Positions 50,346 to 63,862 are shown, counted from the first letter of the stretch. The stretch is 64,000 nucleotides of DNA from Climacteris rufus (GCA_013398175.1 VZRZ01002587.1:164480-228479); one strand, 5' to 3'. Numbers and translations are program-made. The notes: generated by a model from the letters alone, not told the origin.

Positions 50346-52129
50346 GTTCCCTAGGATCTTTTTAGCATCTTCTTTTATTTAACCTTTTATTATTGCAATT
50401 AGTTTTTCATAAATAACTTGTTTAATTGTTTACATTTTATTACTGAAAACCAAATGGGATTGAAAAAAAATACCTCAGCATGTTTACCAAGAATCCCCAG
50501 ACAAGATGGTGATAATTTATTTACTAGTGCAAACAAAAATATTTTGGTTTAAACTCAGATCTTATAAAAACAGCTGTAGTCAAACTGCCACATCAGTGTT
50601 AGATCAGATAGGTGTTGTATTACAAAGAATCTTCACAATGTTTATAAATTAAATAATGTCCTCTACATTATAATAATGGTAGACATTATTTGGTCATTGT
50701 TGTTTTTTAAAGGCATATAGTTATCATGTCATGAAGTCATAATGTACATGGCTATATGAATAATTTAATCTGAATACATTGAAGACATCCAGTTTCATAT
50801 AGCACATTTATTCTAGTTCTAATATTTTTATCTGTATATTTGAAATCAGTTATCACCACAGTTGGTCACCAGGGTTCTAAATTGGCCTTTATGTAGCTGC
50901 ACAGTACAAAAATATTATTTGTGAGTGGAAAACCTTTGTTTTCTTAGTTTGAAGTTCACTATTTAATATTCCAAATGCTGGTGCACAGAGGATCAAAAAA
51001 TACAGCCTACAGGTCACATGGGCTGTGAGAAGCATTTGTATGCAGACACACACAAACACACAGCTTTTCTGGCCAGCCTTCCAAAGCCCTGATTTTCTTA
51101 TGCACCTCCATGTTACATCCTAGCAATTAAGCAGTCTTTAATGAGAAAAATCTGAAGGCCTACTCCATTAGTACCTGAATGACAACACATTCAAGCAGCA
51201 AAACCCTATCTTTGCACCCGGTAGATAATGCATTATTTTTTAGGCATGCACACTCTTTGCCTCAAATGAAACAGGAAAAAAGCCTTTTTGTATGCAGAGA
51301 GCATTCAAAGCCAGGTGCACTGACAGTAACACATTATTTTCATCCATAGAGCTCAAACACAATCCCATGCCCTTAGCTCATATTCTATCACTGTACACCA
51401 GCTATCTCCACCCAAAAACAGTTTTCTTTCTGCATCACAACTCAACATCAAAATTCAGAACAAAAGCATATGAAGCACTATGACCCTCCTGCAAACTTTC
51501 CAGAGGGACAGAGCATTTGTAGCGAAGAATGCACCTTAGATTATTATTCCTAAAATATGGTAACTGTGTATTTTGCAGTTTTGACTTTTGAATGTTGGTG
51601 TATTCAACTTAGTGGCTAAAGATGCTCCTTCCATAAGACATTCATGCATATGTGTTCCTTGATTGCTGTTGCTAGACAGGAAGGAAAACTAGCACCAAAC
51701 CCACTGCAACACTGTCATGTACCCTGATACTCATTTTCAGTTACCTTACTGTGTTTGACTGTAAATGCTTCAGTTCAGGAACTGGTTCATGTTTGCTTCA
51801 ATTCATCCTGCCATTTCCAGCAGCAAGATCTGCTACAGAACAAACAATAGAAAGCATCAGCTGCCTCAGCCACACAACTTTAATCCATCTGGTTTTGTCT
51901 ACATTTCATTAATGTCTCACTAAATGGCTACAAATTCTCCCTTACCGATGTAAAAAATGTAAAAAAGATATCTAATAGATGAACAAATGTGAAATGCTAT
52001 AAATATGCAGCCTGACATAACATGAAAACGAGCAGAGTGTCAAGTTACAGTGTATAGGGCTGCTATGCACAGTAATCTGATTGTTCCAGATGCATTTGTT
52101 TTGAAAACTGAACCTTGCAGAGACAAAAA

Positions 52130-52242
52130 CAAGATTTAAGAGCAACCTGGTCTAGTAAAGACCTGATCTTCTCACATGGAAAAAGTCTTTGGAACTCTTC
52201 TTTGAGGTTCCTTCCAATCCAAACTATCCTACAATTCTATGA
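52130..52242 (+). mobile_element. CR1 LINE 3' tail fragment
   Basis: AGCAACCTGGTCTAGT (about 52140) followed by GGTTCCTTCCAATCCAAACT and an octamer remnant (ACAATTCTATGA) near 52242 is a CR1 3' end. The region between is shorter and more diverged than in other copies, suggesting an internal deletion. It lies 134 bp before a family A LTR. Confidence 0.8.
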
Positions 52243-52375
52243 AAATGCAGACCAAATTGTGAAAAACATTTACACTGAGAAAGGTCCTGGGGTCATAGTA
52301 AATGAGTTAATTAAGCATGAACATTCAGCACCATGCTATAGATAAGAAAACGACTGTGATTCCTGGATACTTAAG

Positions 52376-52605
52376 TGTTGCCCTGCGTTTTGCAGTTCTG
52401 GATGTTTTCATTCTTTTGTAACTGGCTCTCACACATTCTCTGTAAACATAGCCATGTTATTGTAACAATAACTTGTTATTTACATTCCTTTCTCCTGGGC
52501 ACAGAAGTTTGACATTTCTTTAGACCAGTGCGATTGAGGGGCAGCGAAGCTGCTCCTCTAATCCACTATGATTTCTGAGACACATACATAATAAAGATGG
52601 GCCAG
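52376..52605 (+). mobile_element. LTR family A copy 2, 3' part missing
   Basis: It starts at 52376 (TGTTGCCCTG), and its first 80-odd bases differ from copy 1 (5202) at fewer than ten places. Shared blocks continue: TCTCACACATTCTC, TGTAAACATAGCCATGTT, CATTCCTTTCTCCTGGGC, AATCCACTRTGATTTCT and an ATAATAAAG near 52590. After that the R/U5 part of copy 1 is not found, so this copy is truncated or its U5 belongs to another type. No matching target duplication was seen. Confidence 0.8.
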
Positions 52606-55600
52606 CAAATACTAAGATTACTGAAGAGCTGGTATTTACCTCTGTAAAGAGTATTAGTGAGACCATTACTGCATTATGTCATACTATGAAGTACACAACT
52701 TAAAAATTACCGACTCCAAAGTTAGAAGGGATTAAAAATGTTTTCAAAATAACTTGTAACATGAAAAATCCATCTGTAAAAGTGTCAATAAGTTCTAATT
52801 AGTTTATTAATTAGAAGGCTAAGATATTACTTTTTCAATGTCTGCAAATCACAAGTAGCAAAAGATTTGTGGCTTATAGCTCCATACGATAACTATTTTA
52901 AAAAGGTATAATGAGATTCAGTAACCAGAAAACAATAAAAGATGAAGTTCAGGCTGAAGTTTACATTTTAGCTGTAAGCCTAAGGAATCACTGGGAAAAT
53001 AGTAGGACAGAGGAGCATTCAAGCATTTTTGCATTTCTTAGTTACACCTTTTTTTTTCAACATATACCACATCTTATGCAGAAGTAATGTGCAGCTTAGG
53101 GACTGTCACTAAATGAATACAGTGGTCACCTTAGATATTAAAATTCATTAAAGTTTGAGTATTCCTCAAATTACACGGTTAAAATATTTTTTTTAAAAAA
53201 GCAAGGAAAAATATATTTATTTTCCCATACATTTCTCAAGCGGATGTCATCTAGAACAGTATCAGATTGAATTTCAATGTTCTTCACAGTCTATTCAGAA
53301 CCTATCTGTCATAGTCAGTACTCAAATGTTAGCTCCTAATGACATCATAGGAGGCACGAAACTGAGAATCAGGATTCACCAAAGGCAACCACAGAAAACA
53401 GCAAGACTTGGAGCACATGGTGTAAGGTATTCACAGGCAGAGTGAGTCACAGTACACTGTTTCTAATTAAACTGTCTCTTTCAATGCTCTAAAAACTGTA
53501 TCTTCTTTGACCATCCAAGAATAATATCTTCCACTACTATGCACAGTTTGATTTTCAAACCTTGTTCGTGTAAAACCTTCCCTGTATAGGGTAGCAGCTC
53601 TCAACAGCCACTCTGCTGCCTTCTTTCCAATTACACCTGCAAGTCTGGGATGCTTACAAAAAGCTTGAGAACATTTAGACCGATAATCTCCCGTAAAAAA
53701 ATTTCATTTCTTGGTGAGCAGTTTTGTCTTAAGGTAATATACTTTCCATTTAGGATACCCTCATTTTACCAAAATTATTAAACCATTTACTTTTGGGGAC
53801 AAGGACTGCCCTTTTGCTTTAGCTCTGTACTGGCCTGGGCCAATAGAGTCCTAGAACATATCTGTGTTTCCCATTGCTGCTGTCCCCAGCTAGAAAGTGT
53901 CCTTTCACTCATTGTACACAGAGGTGAATGTTTCAGGACTGAGAAGCCTCACTTCAATTCCTGACAGCAAGTTCAGCCAAAGCATCTGCAACCTCAGATT
54001 GCTTCAGAACTTACTTTTTCCCAATATTCAGTTGTTGTACAATGCTTTCAAGTCCTGTTGTTTCCAGCAAGCCAAGGAGTCTTTTGCTACAAATATCCAC
54101 TAAATATCACATTTAACAACTCAAAGTAAACATACATAATTTCTACTATTATTCTTCACTTTTTGTCCTGTATGGCACTGTATATATGCTCTGTATAGCT
54201 GTGTTACTGCCCACGCACCACATCTAGTGGACCTTGATTAGATAGCTTCCTTTTAAGCATTGCATTTAAGTACTCATTGTCTTTTGCTTTTGATCGTACT
54301 CCCACTCACATAAGGAACTTTGCTACAAATGATAAAACAAACATCTGACGCAGCCACCCTTTGTTTTAACATTTGATTTAACAAGATTTGATCTTGATAA
54401 GCACCTTTTTGAAAACACAGGCTGCTTCGAAGAGGTGCATTAATCAAGCATGGTTAAAGAATGTAATTTAATATCAGATTTGTTTTGCAAAAATAGGGGC
54501 CAGTTTAGACTCCCTGTTTATTTGCCACATGGAACATTCAGCAAGATGGGGTTGTTTCAGTGAAGGAAGGTTCTTTTCAGATAAACTAAAAGGAAACAGA
54601 AGCTTTCAAGGTGAAACAGCACTATACTCTTCATTCTGCAGCAAATAACTATAAATCTGGTTTGATAGTGCTACAAAAGCACAACACACAGAATAACAGA
54701 GGAACTTAATTATTCATGGTCATTTAGGAAGCGTAGGCAAAAAGCAATCTTTCTGAGTTCAGTAAAAGAGAACAAAGACAAAATTATTCATATATTAGTG
54801 TATATTTCAAATAAATACTACATTAATAAATAAAGTTATATCTCATGAGGTCTTCATCTTATTAATTCAATTCTGGTACAAGTTTGAGGGCCAAATTTTG
54901 AGAACCAAGATCATCCAGACCTTAAGTTTATGTCCAGAGGAATAATTTATGACATCAAATGTGTCTGACATCACATATGTCTTTATCCATTTTATCTCAG
55001 TATATTAAAAGTCAAAATGCTGTTATTTATACCCACATCCATTATGTTTATGAGTGGATGATGGCACAAAGTCAGGACTGCTTTTAAAACTTGCTGTAAA
55101 ACTACTTTACACAAGCTATTCTGTGAAAAGGGAAAATAAAAAGATGTAAACAAACAAAAAGCAAAACACAGTCCTACTACTTAGTCTAGATAAAATTACT
55201 TACATATATAGTTCAGTAAAGCTCCAATATTAAACAGGTTAAATAATTTTTATTTAATGGCTTTTGGTGCTATTAATCTTTCAGGATAAAAATTAGAAAT
55301 TGAATAATCTCGTATTATTTGTAAGTGTGGTGAAGATATGTGTTTTGGTTAATGCAGCTGTAAAGGAACTCCCCTGAGCTGCAAATGTACTTTATCAAAT
55401 TTGCAGTTATTGTCATAGGTGGATGTTCTGGAAAAGCTTTTTTTGCCCAGACCATCCTAAGGACAATGCAAATTTCAATGAAGGAAGCAGCAAGGTTCTT
55501 TTCAAGATGTGTCTCCATACCTTCTGCTAATTCTGAAATCAAGCATATTCTAGGCTGTCTGTTGTACTATCTGTTCTTCCTATTAAGCAGCTAATTTCCC

Positions 55601-58600
55601 ATACAAGCTTGAAAATCTATGATCCTGTCTATTCAAGTGTATTATTTTTAGTTTTAATGACAATTAAAAATCAAATGGAAAAAATATGTGTTTGAACCAG
55701 AAATATAAATCTTTGTTTTCCTCAACAAAGCAAAAAAAAAGTAGTGGGTTTTCATTATGTCAGGATGAATTAACAGTCTCTCTTCTCCCTTTTTTTTTGA
55801 ACACCTAAATGGTAACAATTAATAGGATAGACTGAGAAGAAATTCATAGAATTAAATGGGAAGATGTGGCATCTTTTTTTTTTTTTTTTCACAAGTAGTT
55901 TAAAAGTAGGGCCTTTCTATCACCTGTGAGACTCATGTCCAAACACACTTCTGCTATTTTTTGATGGGATTTGAACATTTATATCCCAGTAGAGCAACTT
56001 TACCAACAGGTTTCAGTATATTTCTCAGTAAATTTTTCTCAATCTCTCTTCTTGACACCAATACCTTTTATAGAAAGTGTATTATATATTGCATTAGAAA
56101 GGGAGTAGGAACATGTTACAGTTGATAGAAAAAGGATAGCTCTTGGTTTGTTGCTTTTTTTACTGCAAAACCCAGGTTTTAGTCAGTGCTTCTGTGCCTC
56201 AGTACACATTTTCTGCAAGTGGAACCACAGGTCAGACCATCAGAGATGGCATGCTTGCAATTTGGCATGGAAAAATTTGGCCAAAAGGTAGGCCACAGAA
56301 GAATATTTGGTTAAAAACTGCTGGAAAGCACTCACAGAAAAATTGTTTTTGAAATATTTCTTCTTCTTAGCAATCAGAAAAATCCAATTCAAAACTCACA
56401 CAGTTTTTTATTAAAATTATTTTAATATATAAAATAAATAAAATAACCTTAAACTATTTATACCATGAACCAAAAGACCACCCATTTCTGTAAAAGTCTT
56501 CTTATTTTGACGGTTGAAGCAAAACAGTTGCAAAGCTGGATTTTAAGAAACATCTGTTTCAGTGTCTTCAAATAGCAAGTTAGTTCACTACTGGCTCAGA
56601 TACCTGAAAATATTACTGGGTTTTAGTTAAATTTTGTACATGAAAAAACTTGCAAGGGTTTGCAGATGTCTGTCTTATGTCCTGCTATATTGTTTTCTTG
56701 CTTGTTTTTCCTAGTAGGCCCATATTAAACGAAACAAAAACAAACAAGAAAAATTCCCACATCTTGGTCTATGGACCAAACTATGAAAAGATTGCAGTGC
56801 ACCTCCAGATCAATTATGTAACTCACACAGGCTACTAAAAATAATAATTTCTGTTTTTCTGATGAAGAGATGAAAGAGCTCCTATTTTGACCAGCACAAA
56901 TTAGCAGACAATATTTTAACTATCAAAGTGAACCTTAATTCAATCACATGATAAACTTCAGATGCCAAAGTATTTTCAACCAGCCAAAGGGGAACAGTGA
57001 AGGCAGAACAACCTAATGTAGTGAAATCCCTGAAATAGCACCAAGCCTCCCTGTAGGGCAAAATGGCACAAGGAAGACACAGTGACAGAGTTTCAGCTGG
57101 TGATCTTGAAAGAGTACAGGTTTATCCTAGTAACACTCCATTAAATTAATTAAATAATTGGGTTAAATAGGCAAATGAACAATGCAGCTCACTTCTGCTG
57201 CATTATCTCCAACTCCATTTTGGTGGAAGGAGTCAGATGAATACTAGTTCAGAGTTGTCTCTACAAGCTCCTCTTCATGACATAGGCATCCTCTGAAGAG
57301 CTGAGGTACACAGCTCCCAGCAACCTTCAAAGGAGTTGCCATAGCCCACCCTTGTTTTCTAGGTGAGTGTGACTTTAAATATTTTTGCACTGGTGCCACG
57401 TTAAGTGGAATACATAAGATATGCACACACATTTTCGTAAAGAATGCTTCCCAAAAAAACTGAAGCAAGTATTAAAAAACAAAAACACAAGTAGCACATG
57501 TTGAAATTATTTTAGGGAATCGTTTAATAGTGCCCAAAAAAGAACAGCAATTCATCAAGACCCTAGTAAGACAGCCAGCTGGCAAGCCCACAGCACTTCC
57601 AAAGCAACAGCCAGGCTGTGGCAGCTGCCAGCTGATCAGATGTTGTAGCTGTTGAGATACTATTTTCCATACAGAATCATATGTTTATATCTAACTCCAA
57701 TACTACATAAAACACACTTTTTGTTCACAAAAATAGAGAATACAATTGAAAACTTGTGAAGAAGAAATTTAGAGGCAAAATTAAATATTCAGTGCTTAAA
57801 TGGCAAAGTTACATTCCATATTCCAAGAAAGCACAGGGATCTGAATCATAGTTCACCACCTCTGCCTCAAATAGTTCAAGGCATAGAGTATATGAATAAA
57901 CTAAACTTGAACCTTCAAAAAACCAAAACCTTTGCTCTACAGAAAGACCTTGTACAGTATCCGCACAGAGCTCTGCAATCGTGGAAGCCCATTGGAGCAG
58001 ATCAGCTTCTAAATTCAAAAGGAAGCACTGAGAGGATCACTTGGGCTTGAAAGAGCATTATGAGACAGCTTGAGAATGGGTGTGTGAAGGTGCAAAGTCG
58101 GGAGTCTTGTGATAAAAGCAGGTTTTACCCTATCTCCTGAGCCAAAGTCCAAATTATTGCTTGTTCTTGCAAAGTCACCACCACTGCTTGAAGGAAAGAG
58201 CACGAATGAAAGGTGAGAAATCATGTTCCAAGAATGTTGTTCTAAAACCAGATCCCTGGACTCAGTACTGGCTCCTGGCCAGTGAGCTGCATTAATTTTT
58301 ACAAAGGTAAAAATGGCATATTTGCACATTGTTAATTATATACAGGAAACTAGCCTCTTTACACCAGCTGCTGTATATCATTTCTGTGGCTCACTGAGCA
58401 TTTATTTCTAAGGTTCTAGATGTACTAAGGTAAAAAAAAAATTAGAAATACTGTAAAACACTACTCCTGTCTCTCGAGGCTATGAAATTCAAATGGCCAC
58501 ATGTTTTTTGATGCTGACTCTCTGTTATGGACTATGATCAGGTACAAAGTAAGGAAGTTAGCTAAAACCACAATGTCTTCAAAAAAGCATTACATGACAT

Positions 58601-58742
58601 CTTGACTGAAACACCAGATGCGAACACCTCTTTCACAAAGCTTTTATTAAAAATCTCCATGTTCAAAGGCAACAAATTGCAAATGTTCCTGAAAGTCTAA
58701 TAAAGGCAATTCAGAGGACGTGCACTTAGCCTCTCAAGCACT
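52606..58742. other. Anonymous AT-rich noncoding DNA, 6.1 kb
   Basis: No gene, RNA or clear transposon is seen. There is a T run near 55873-55889 and several shorter A or T tracts. Open frames stay under about 105 codons and lack domains. Confidence 0.5.
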
Positions 58743-59297
58743 TGCGTGTGTCGCTTTCGGGGGGATGCCCGAGGGCTAACCAGGGTTGTGACCTTCCTAG
58801 AGAAAGCTTCCCGCAAGGGAAGAGCCTTTCCAGGAGCCTTTGCAACTTCTCTGGAGCGGCGGGTGGTCTCAAAGAGTGTAGCCGCTTTGGCTACAAGTGA
58901 TTTCAGCTCGTAGTGATGCAGCTCTTTGTGAGATCAGCTCCAATGAGACCACCTGGGCAAGCCTGGGGACGGAGAGAGACAAGGGAGCCTTGTGTGGTGA
59001 ATTCCACAGGTAAGCTTTATTCAGCCATCCCTGTGAAGGGAACCAGAGGCCGGGCTTTTCCCCAGATCAGGGTACTCACAGGGGGTTTATATAAGGAAGG
59101 CAGGGGTGGGGCGGACACCAGTTAGCCAACAGGATACGGACTATTACCATAAAATAAGCAAGGCATGTTGGGGGTAACTTTTTGGTCAAGTTTAAGGAGA
59201 GTTCTTATCTCTGGGGAGATTTGGCTCTCAGGCATCTCTCCTCCAAGGGAGTGCAGAGAGCTCCAGCACCAGGGGCTGGCAGCTCTCCACATGCGTG
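58743..59297 (-). mobile_element. CpG-rich solo LTR with perfect 6-bp duplication (ERVK-type)
   Basis: The LTR spans 58749-59291 (543 bp). Exact copies of tgcgtg flank it at 58743-58748 and 59292-59297, and its ends are TG and CA (on the minus strand TGTGG at the start and GCGACA at the end). A TATA box, TTATATAAA on the minus strand, lies at 59086-59094, and AATAAA (plus strand tttatt) at 59016-59021, leaving a short R and about 250 bp of U5. It is much richer in CpG than its surroundings. The perfect duplication, intact signals and retained CpG suggest a fairly recent insertion. No gag, pol or env adjoins it. The 6-bp duplication points to a class II element. Confidence 0.85.
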
Positions 59298-60718
59298 TGC
59301 AGCACAGGACAGGATACAAACTCTTCAGCTTAAGGATCCAAAGAAGGGAAGAATATGAAAGAATATTCTGTTTAACTGCACGAAAAATTTATTAGAATTT
59401 CCTTGAATAGCTGATGTCCCTGATAGTACTGGCTGAATTAGGCCTTAAATAAAATCTGTCATGAACCACTACTAAGACACTTCCCTCCCAAACTTCAGCA
59501 TTCCCTGTAACTCTGAGCTTCCCGTCTCCAAGGCCCTTGGGAATGGCTTAAACTATCAACATATTGCTTCATTATTGTTTATGATATTTTCAGCTCTTTG
59601 AGATCTCCATGTCCGCAGAATTTAAAAAGACATTTCTGAATTCAAGAAGATTTTGGGTTTTTTTCAAGATTAAGGGCAACCCAATCTCCTCATTTCTTCC
59701 CTGTCCACACCCAAGGGATGCTACCTTAAGGAAAGAGAGCAAGTTACATAAGGAAGCAGAAAGGAATCTGAGGTATTCTTACCTGTGTTGCTCGTAAGCT
59801 TCTAATCTACTTTTGCAAAGATGAGTATGATATTTTGGCTGTCTGTATTGTCAGGGCCTACTGTAGAAGAGAAAGGGTGTGGGAAAGAAGAGGGGAATAG
59901 TTCCTACAGGATTTCTTTTCGTGTCACATATATCTGGAAAGATAGCAATGTTTTGAATGGGTGCAGAGGGAAAAACAGAGTTGAGGCTAATTATACTCCT
60001 CACTGAATGAAGAAGTCAAAAGACACCAGATTAATCATGAGCAGGTTCCTATCTTCTTGAAGCAAACTAAATAAATACATGTCTCAGGTTACAGCTAGAT
60101 GCAAATTACAAATTAATGATACACAGAAGAATCTATGTTAAAAGAGCATTATTAAAGCTGCCATTCTGATGCTGGAATTCAGACTTAGGAGATGACAGAA
60201 CTGTCTCTACAAACATCACTGTTCACTGCTCATCCTCTCCAGAAATACATAAACTATTACAATATTTTGTTGCATAATCATACTCTGAGAGCAGACCAAT
60301 CAAATCTCACAGAGTAAGAGGTACACAATGGGGTCACATCCCATTCTCTCCCACTGCAGCTCTACACCTCTCAGCACAGCCTGGGATCTTTCTCTTGTCC
60401 TGTGATTTCACGTCAAAAATACATAGATCTAATACATAATCAAATACATAGATCTGAGTCAGTCTGCGTGTTGCCCATAGATGAAGCACTGGGATAGGAG
60501 TTGTACCTGGTAGGTAATGTGTCACTTGGTGATTCACCACTGTCATCCACTTCATGTCATAGTGTCTACATTTGTTGGATGGAGAACATAGAGATGGAAA
60601 AAAAATTGAGGCATGAATCATTCCTTCAACTGCACAAACTGTTTGATTTGATGTGCAGAATGGACTAGGCTTGGTTAATGGGCCTGCCTGTTTCGTGCAC
60701 ACTCTTAAAACCTTTTTA

Positions 60719-60742
60719 CATAGGCAGTATGTACTGCCTATG
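60719..60742. repeat. 24-bp inverted repeat with 2-base centre
   Basis: CATAGGCAGTA, TG, TACTGCCTATG: two perfect 11-bp arms at 60719-60729 and 60732-60742. It is not AT-only, so it is less likely to be chance than most short palindromes here. Confidence 0.9.
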
Positions 60743-61609
60743 AGTATGATTATGAGTACACTCTCATAATTTTTCCTACAGCAGTCCTCAATAGAATTTC
60801 TGAAGACTTCATGGGCCATTTTCCCAAAACACATCTCATTAACTATGTATGGCTGAATCTGAGGCAGATGATAAAATCATAGCTTTTCTCAAACCATTCC
60901 CAGGCCTAGGATTCTGCCTCATTCAAGAGATCCTTAAGTAGTTACCCTTTCTGTAAATAGGTTACTGATGGCCAGCCCAGCTCATTCTTTAACTCTTCAA
61001 TTCTAATTCCTGTTCTCACCCTTCTGCTTTCGAACAGTTGACTCTCAGTTTCCCATTTATTGCACCTACTCAAATCCAAACAGGGTGTCTGTCATTCCTC
61101 ACCAAACTATCACAGAAAAATCCAATATTTTGTTTCTTGTCCTAGTTCATTACCAAATGCTTTCACTAGTTCCTTCTCCAGTTTTCTGACTCTCATCCCG
61201 TCTATGTCTCACCACACTTTGAATTTATTCCATTTTCCCCTTCTGCTTTTACTCTACTCACCATAGCAAGAACAGATTACTTATTCTTCAAGAGAGCAGG
61301 CACACCAGAAATCAATTAAAGGCAAGCTTCTGAAACTTCTGTAGCCCTGACCTCAAGAACACTCAAGTAATTTGTAGCAGCAGCAGTTGTTCAGCATGGT
61401 TACGTCTGAGCTCTGTGAACCATGTTCAATTATTCTATCGGTATGGTACAGGCGTACCTTGAGCAACATTTTGGGATCTGTCTGATGAAAACCAGATTGA
61501 AGAAAAATGACATTTAAATTTCTTAGGCCATTTTAATGGAAATTTTAAAAATTCTCTACCAAATACTAACCAATTTCAGTTTTCAGATTGAAAAATGTTG
61601 CCCATGAAA

Positions 61610-61670
61610 AAAAAAACCCAAACAAACAACCAACCAAAAAAAAAAACCCCAAAAAACCAGAAAACTAACC
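61610..61670. repeat. A/C-rich low-complexity tract
   Basis: A runs alternating with CCC, CAAAC and CCAACC groups, almost without G or T over about 60 bases. Confidence 0.85.
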
Positions 61671-61831
61671 TACAGCTTTTCAAACATCTGTGAAGGTTAG
61701 AGAATTTTAAAGATATAATCCCAGAACATTACAGCATGGGCAAAACAAAATATCATTCTTCTGACAGTACTACAGTTTGTGAAAAGCAAAAAACAGAGCA
61801 TGAAGAAAGGAATTGACCAAAAAGAAATGAC

Positions 61832-61892
61832 TGTATCACTTTGATGTATCACTTTGTGATGTATCACTTTTTACAAATGATTGTATCACTTT
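61832..61892. repeat. Four copies of TGTATCACTTT
   Basis: The 11-mer occurs exactly at 61832, 61845, 61860 and 61882, with spacings of 13, 15 and 22 bp. The irregular spacing sets it apart from a simple microsatellite. Confidence 0.9.
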
Positions 61893-62580
61893 TCAAAAAA
61901 AATTTTAAACATGCAAAGTGAAAATTTTAAAAGCTGTGTACACATTAAGGTACACAAAGCAGTTTCCAATTGCCACCTATTGTAAGGAAATGCTGCAAAA
62001 GGCTTTATATAACTATGCTTATGTATCTTCTAACTCCTGAGTTTCTGTGAAAATTAATTTATTAGGAAAAAATTTAACATTTTGCATATTGTATTTACAA
62101 TTTAGATTATAAGACAAGAAACTCTAGGTCTTTCTAGGTTTCTCAAATACTGGTCAGGAATAGTTTGCATGCAGTCATTCTTGATTTGATACAGAAGGAT
62201 GAATTCATGCTTTCCTAACTTTTCTTGCAAACCTATTTTCTCTCATTAACATAACCATTTTACAAGTGCTACACCTACACACTCTTAGAACTACAATTAT
62301 GGGCATTCACATCACGAGTAGCCTAAAAATCCCCTTTACATCAGCAACATATAAAGAGAAGCAGTAACTGTTTATGTTAACTCCAGCTAAATTTATCAAA
62401 CCGAGTATTTTGCCTCTAGCCATTTTAGTTACAACAAGTCATGCAAAGATAGCACAGAAATTTAAAAAAATCTGAGTACTGTTGAGGCTACATTTCCATT
62501 AGCAAGAGGCAGAGGTGCCAATAGAAGCAGATTTATAGGTAAAACAATTAGTTCTGACAACCTACTGTTGGTAAAAATAG

Positions 62581-62612
62581 ACAAATATACACATATACAA
62601 ATATACACATAG
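62581..62612. repeat. 16-bp tandem duplication
   Basis: ACAAATATACACATAT is followed directly by ACAAATATACACATAG. Confidence 0.85.
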
Positions 62613-63862
62613 ATTTACTATGGACTACTCCTACTCTGGTACCATGGACAACCAATTAACTGTTGGACTAGAACAGGTTAGTTCCTGGAGCATGTCTTCT
62701 AACTTAATTTGATCTGAAGGGAGTTAATTTCTGGTCTCTCCAGCTGAGATACTTCAAAAGACAACTCCTGGCCCAAACCAGGACCCTAATGTAGGCACAT
62801 CTTGTCAAGGAAGTTTATGAAGCTATTGTACAAACCAAGACTGACTCTATTGAAGTTAGTGTTGCAAAGGGAAGTAAGCAAGATCCAAATCAGGACCCTG
62901 TAATAATATTTCTGAGCTTTAAAACTGAATTACAAATGCTTGCATAAAGGTTTACATTTGCCTACAAGGGAAAGGGAGGAAAGCAGACAGTGTGAGGTCT
63001 CAGCAGGTGAATCAGAGATAACGCTTATCAACAATTTAAAGAATTGCCAGGAACTATTACATTATCTGGATAAGCCTGTAAATTCATTATTATATTAGCT
63101 GAACAGATAGACTACACGAAGAGAAAACTTACTTTACTTTTTGTTGGGGTCATTCAGGGCTAGATGCAGAGGATCCATGTGGAGTGTGTGACATGAGGAA
63201 TTTGCAAACTCTTACAGGGTAGGCAGAAGTTACTAATTTCTAGATTCCCAGAAGTCCCTATTATAACTGAATTCTAAAAATTTAAGAGGAAACTGTGATG
63301 TAAACATTTGTATTGTTGTAGTTATAATGCCTGCAGGCCAAGTAACCCTTATCCAAATGAGGCATATAAATTAATTCTTCTGATGAGCAAGGGAGATTCT
63401 TTGCTTATTTATCCAATGTGGGTAAAGGGACCTGTGTATGCATGAAAGGGTTTGGGGAGTTGTTTGTTTGATTTAATAATTTCTGTATTGAATTTTCTAG
63501 CATACATTAAATTTCAAGCAGCTCATTATTTCTACACAGAACCTCATTGAGCTATACTCTTACAGACCTTAACAAAGAAAAGGACACTCTTTGGTTTCAG
63601 AGAGTTTTTCTTTCTGCTTTTCCACAGAATGAAATAAAATAAAGAAAAAATCCTATAGCAAAACCTGCATTTTAAAAAAAACAGTATTCAGAAAATACGG
63701 AAAAAAATATGAAGAAGATTCAGGCTCTTTCTCCGTGGCCAGGTTTTCTGTCTTCCAGATTCAGCCAGCTAAGGTCAGTTCAGCACAAAGAAATCAATGA
63801 TTCATCCAGATGTCAGGCTAAATCTTATTTTTTTTTACACACTTCTGTCTCTGCCACAAAGG

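Larger units (their letters stand above)
47358..52129. other. Anonymous AT-rich noncoding DNA with an assembly gap
   Basis: No gene is recognised. Contents are a purine-rich GGAGA repeat (49052-49114), a 200-N gap (49115-49314) and a CAAAA repeat (50312-50345). Open frames that run through the Ns are meaningless. Confidence 0.5.
59298..63862. other. Anonymous noncoding DNA
   Basis: No gene is recognised. A 166-codon minus-strand open frame at 60334-60834 has no known domain or signal. Internal structures are a 24-bp near-palindrome (60719-60742), an A/C-rich low-complexity tract (61610-61670), a four-copy TGTATCACTTT cluster (61832-61892) and a 16-bp tandem duplication at 62581-62612. Confidence 0.5.

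Noticed and set aside
60334..60834. 166-codon minus-strand open frame as a gene
   Set aside because: No known domain, start context or exon structure. A frame of this length is roughly expected about once by chance in 64 kb at this base composition.
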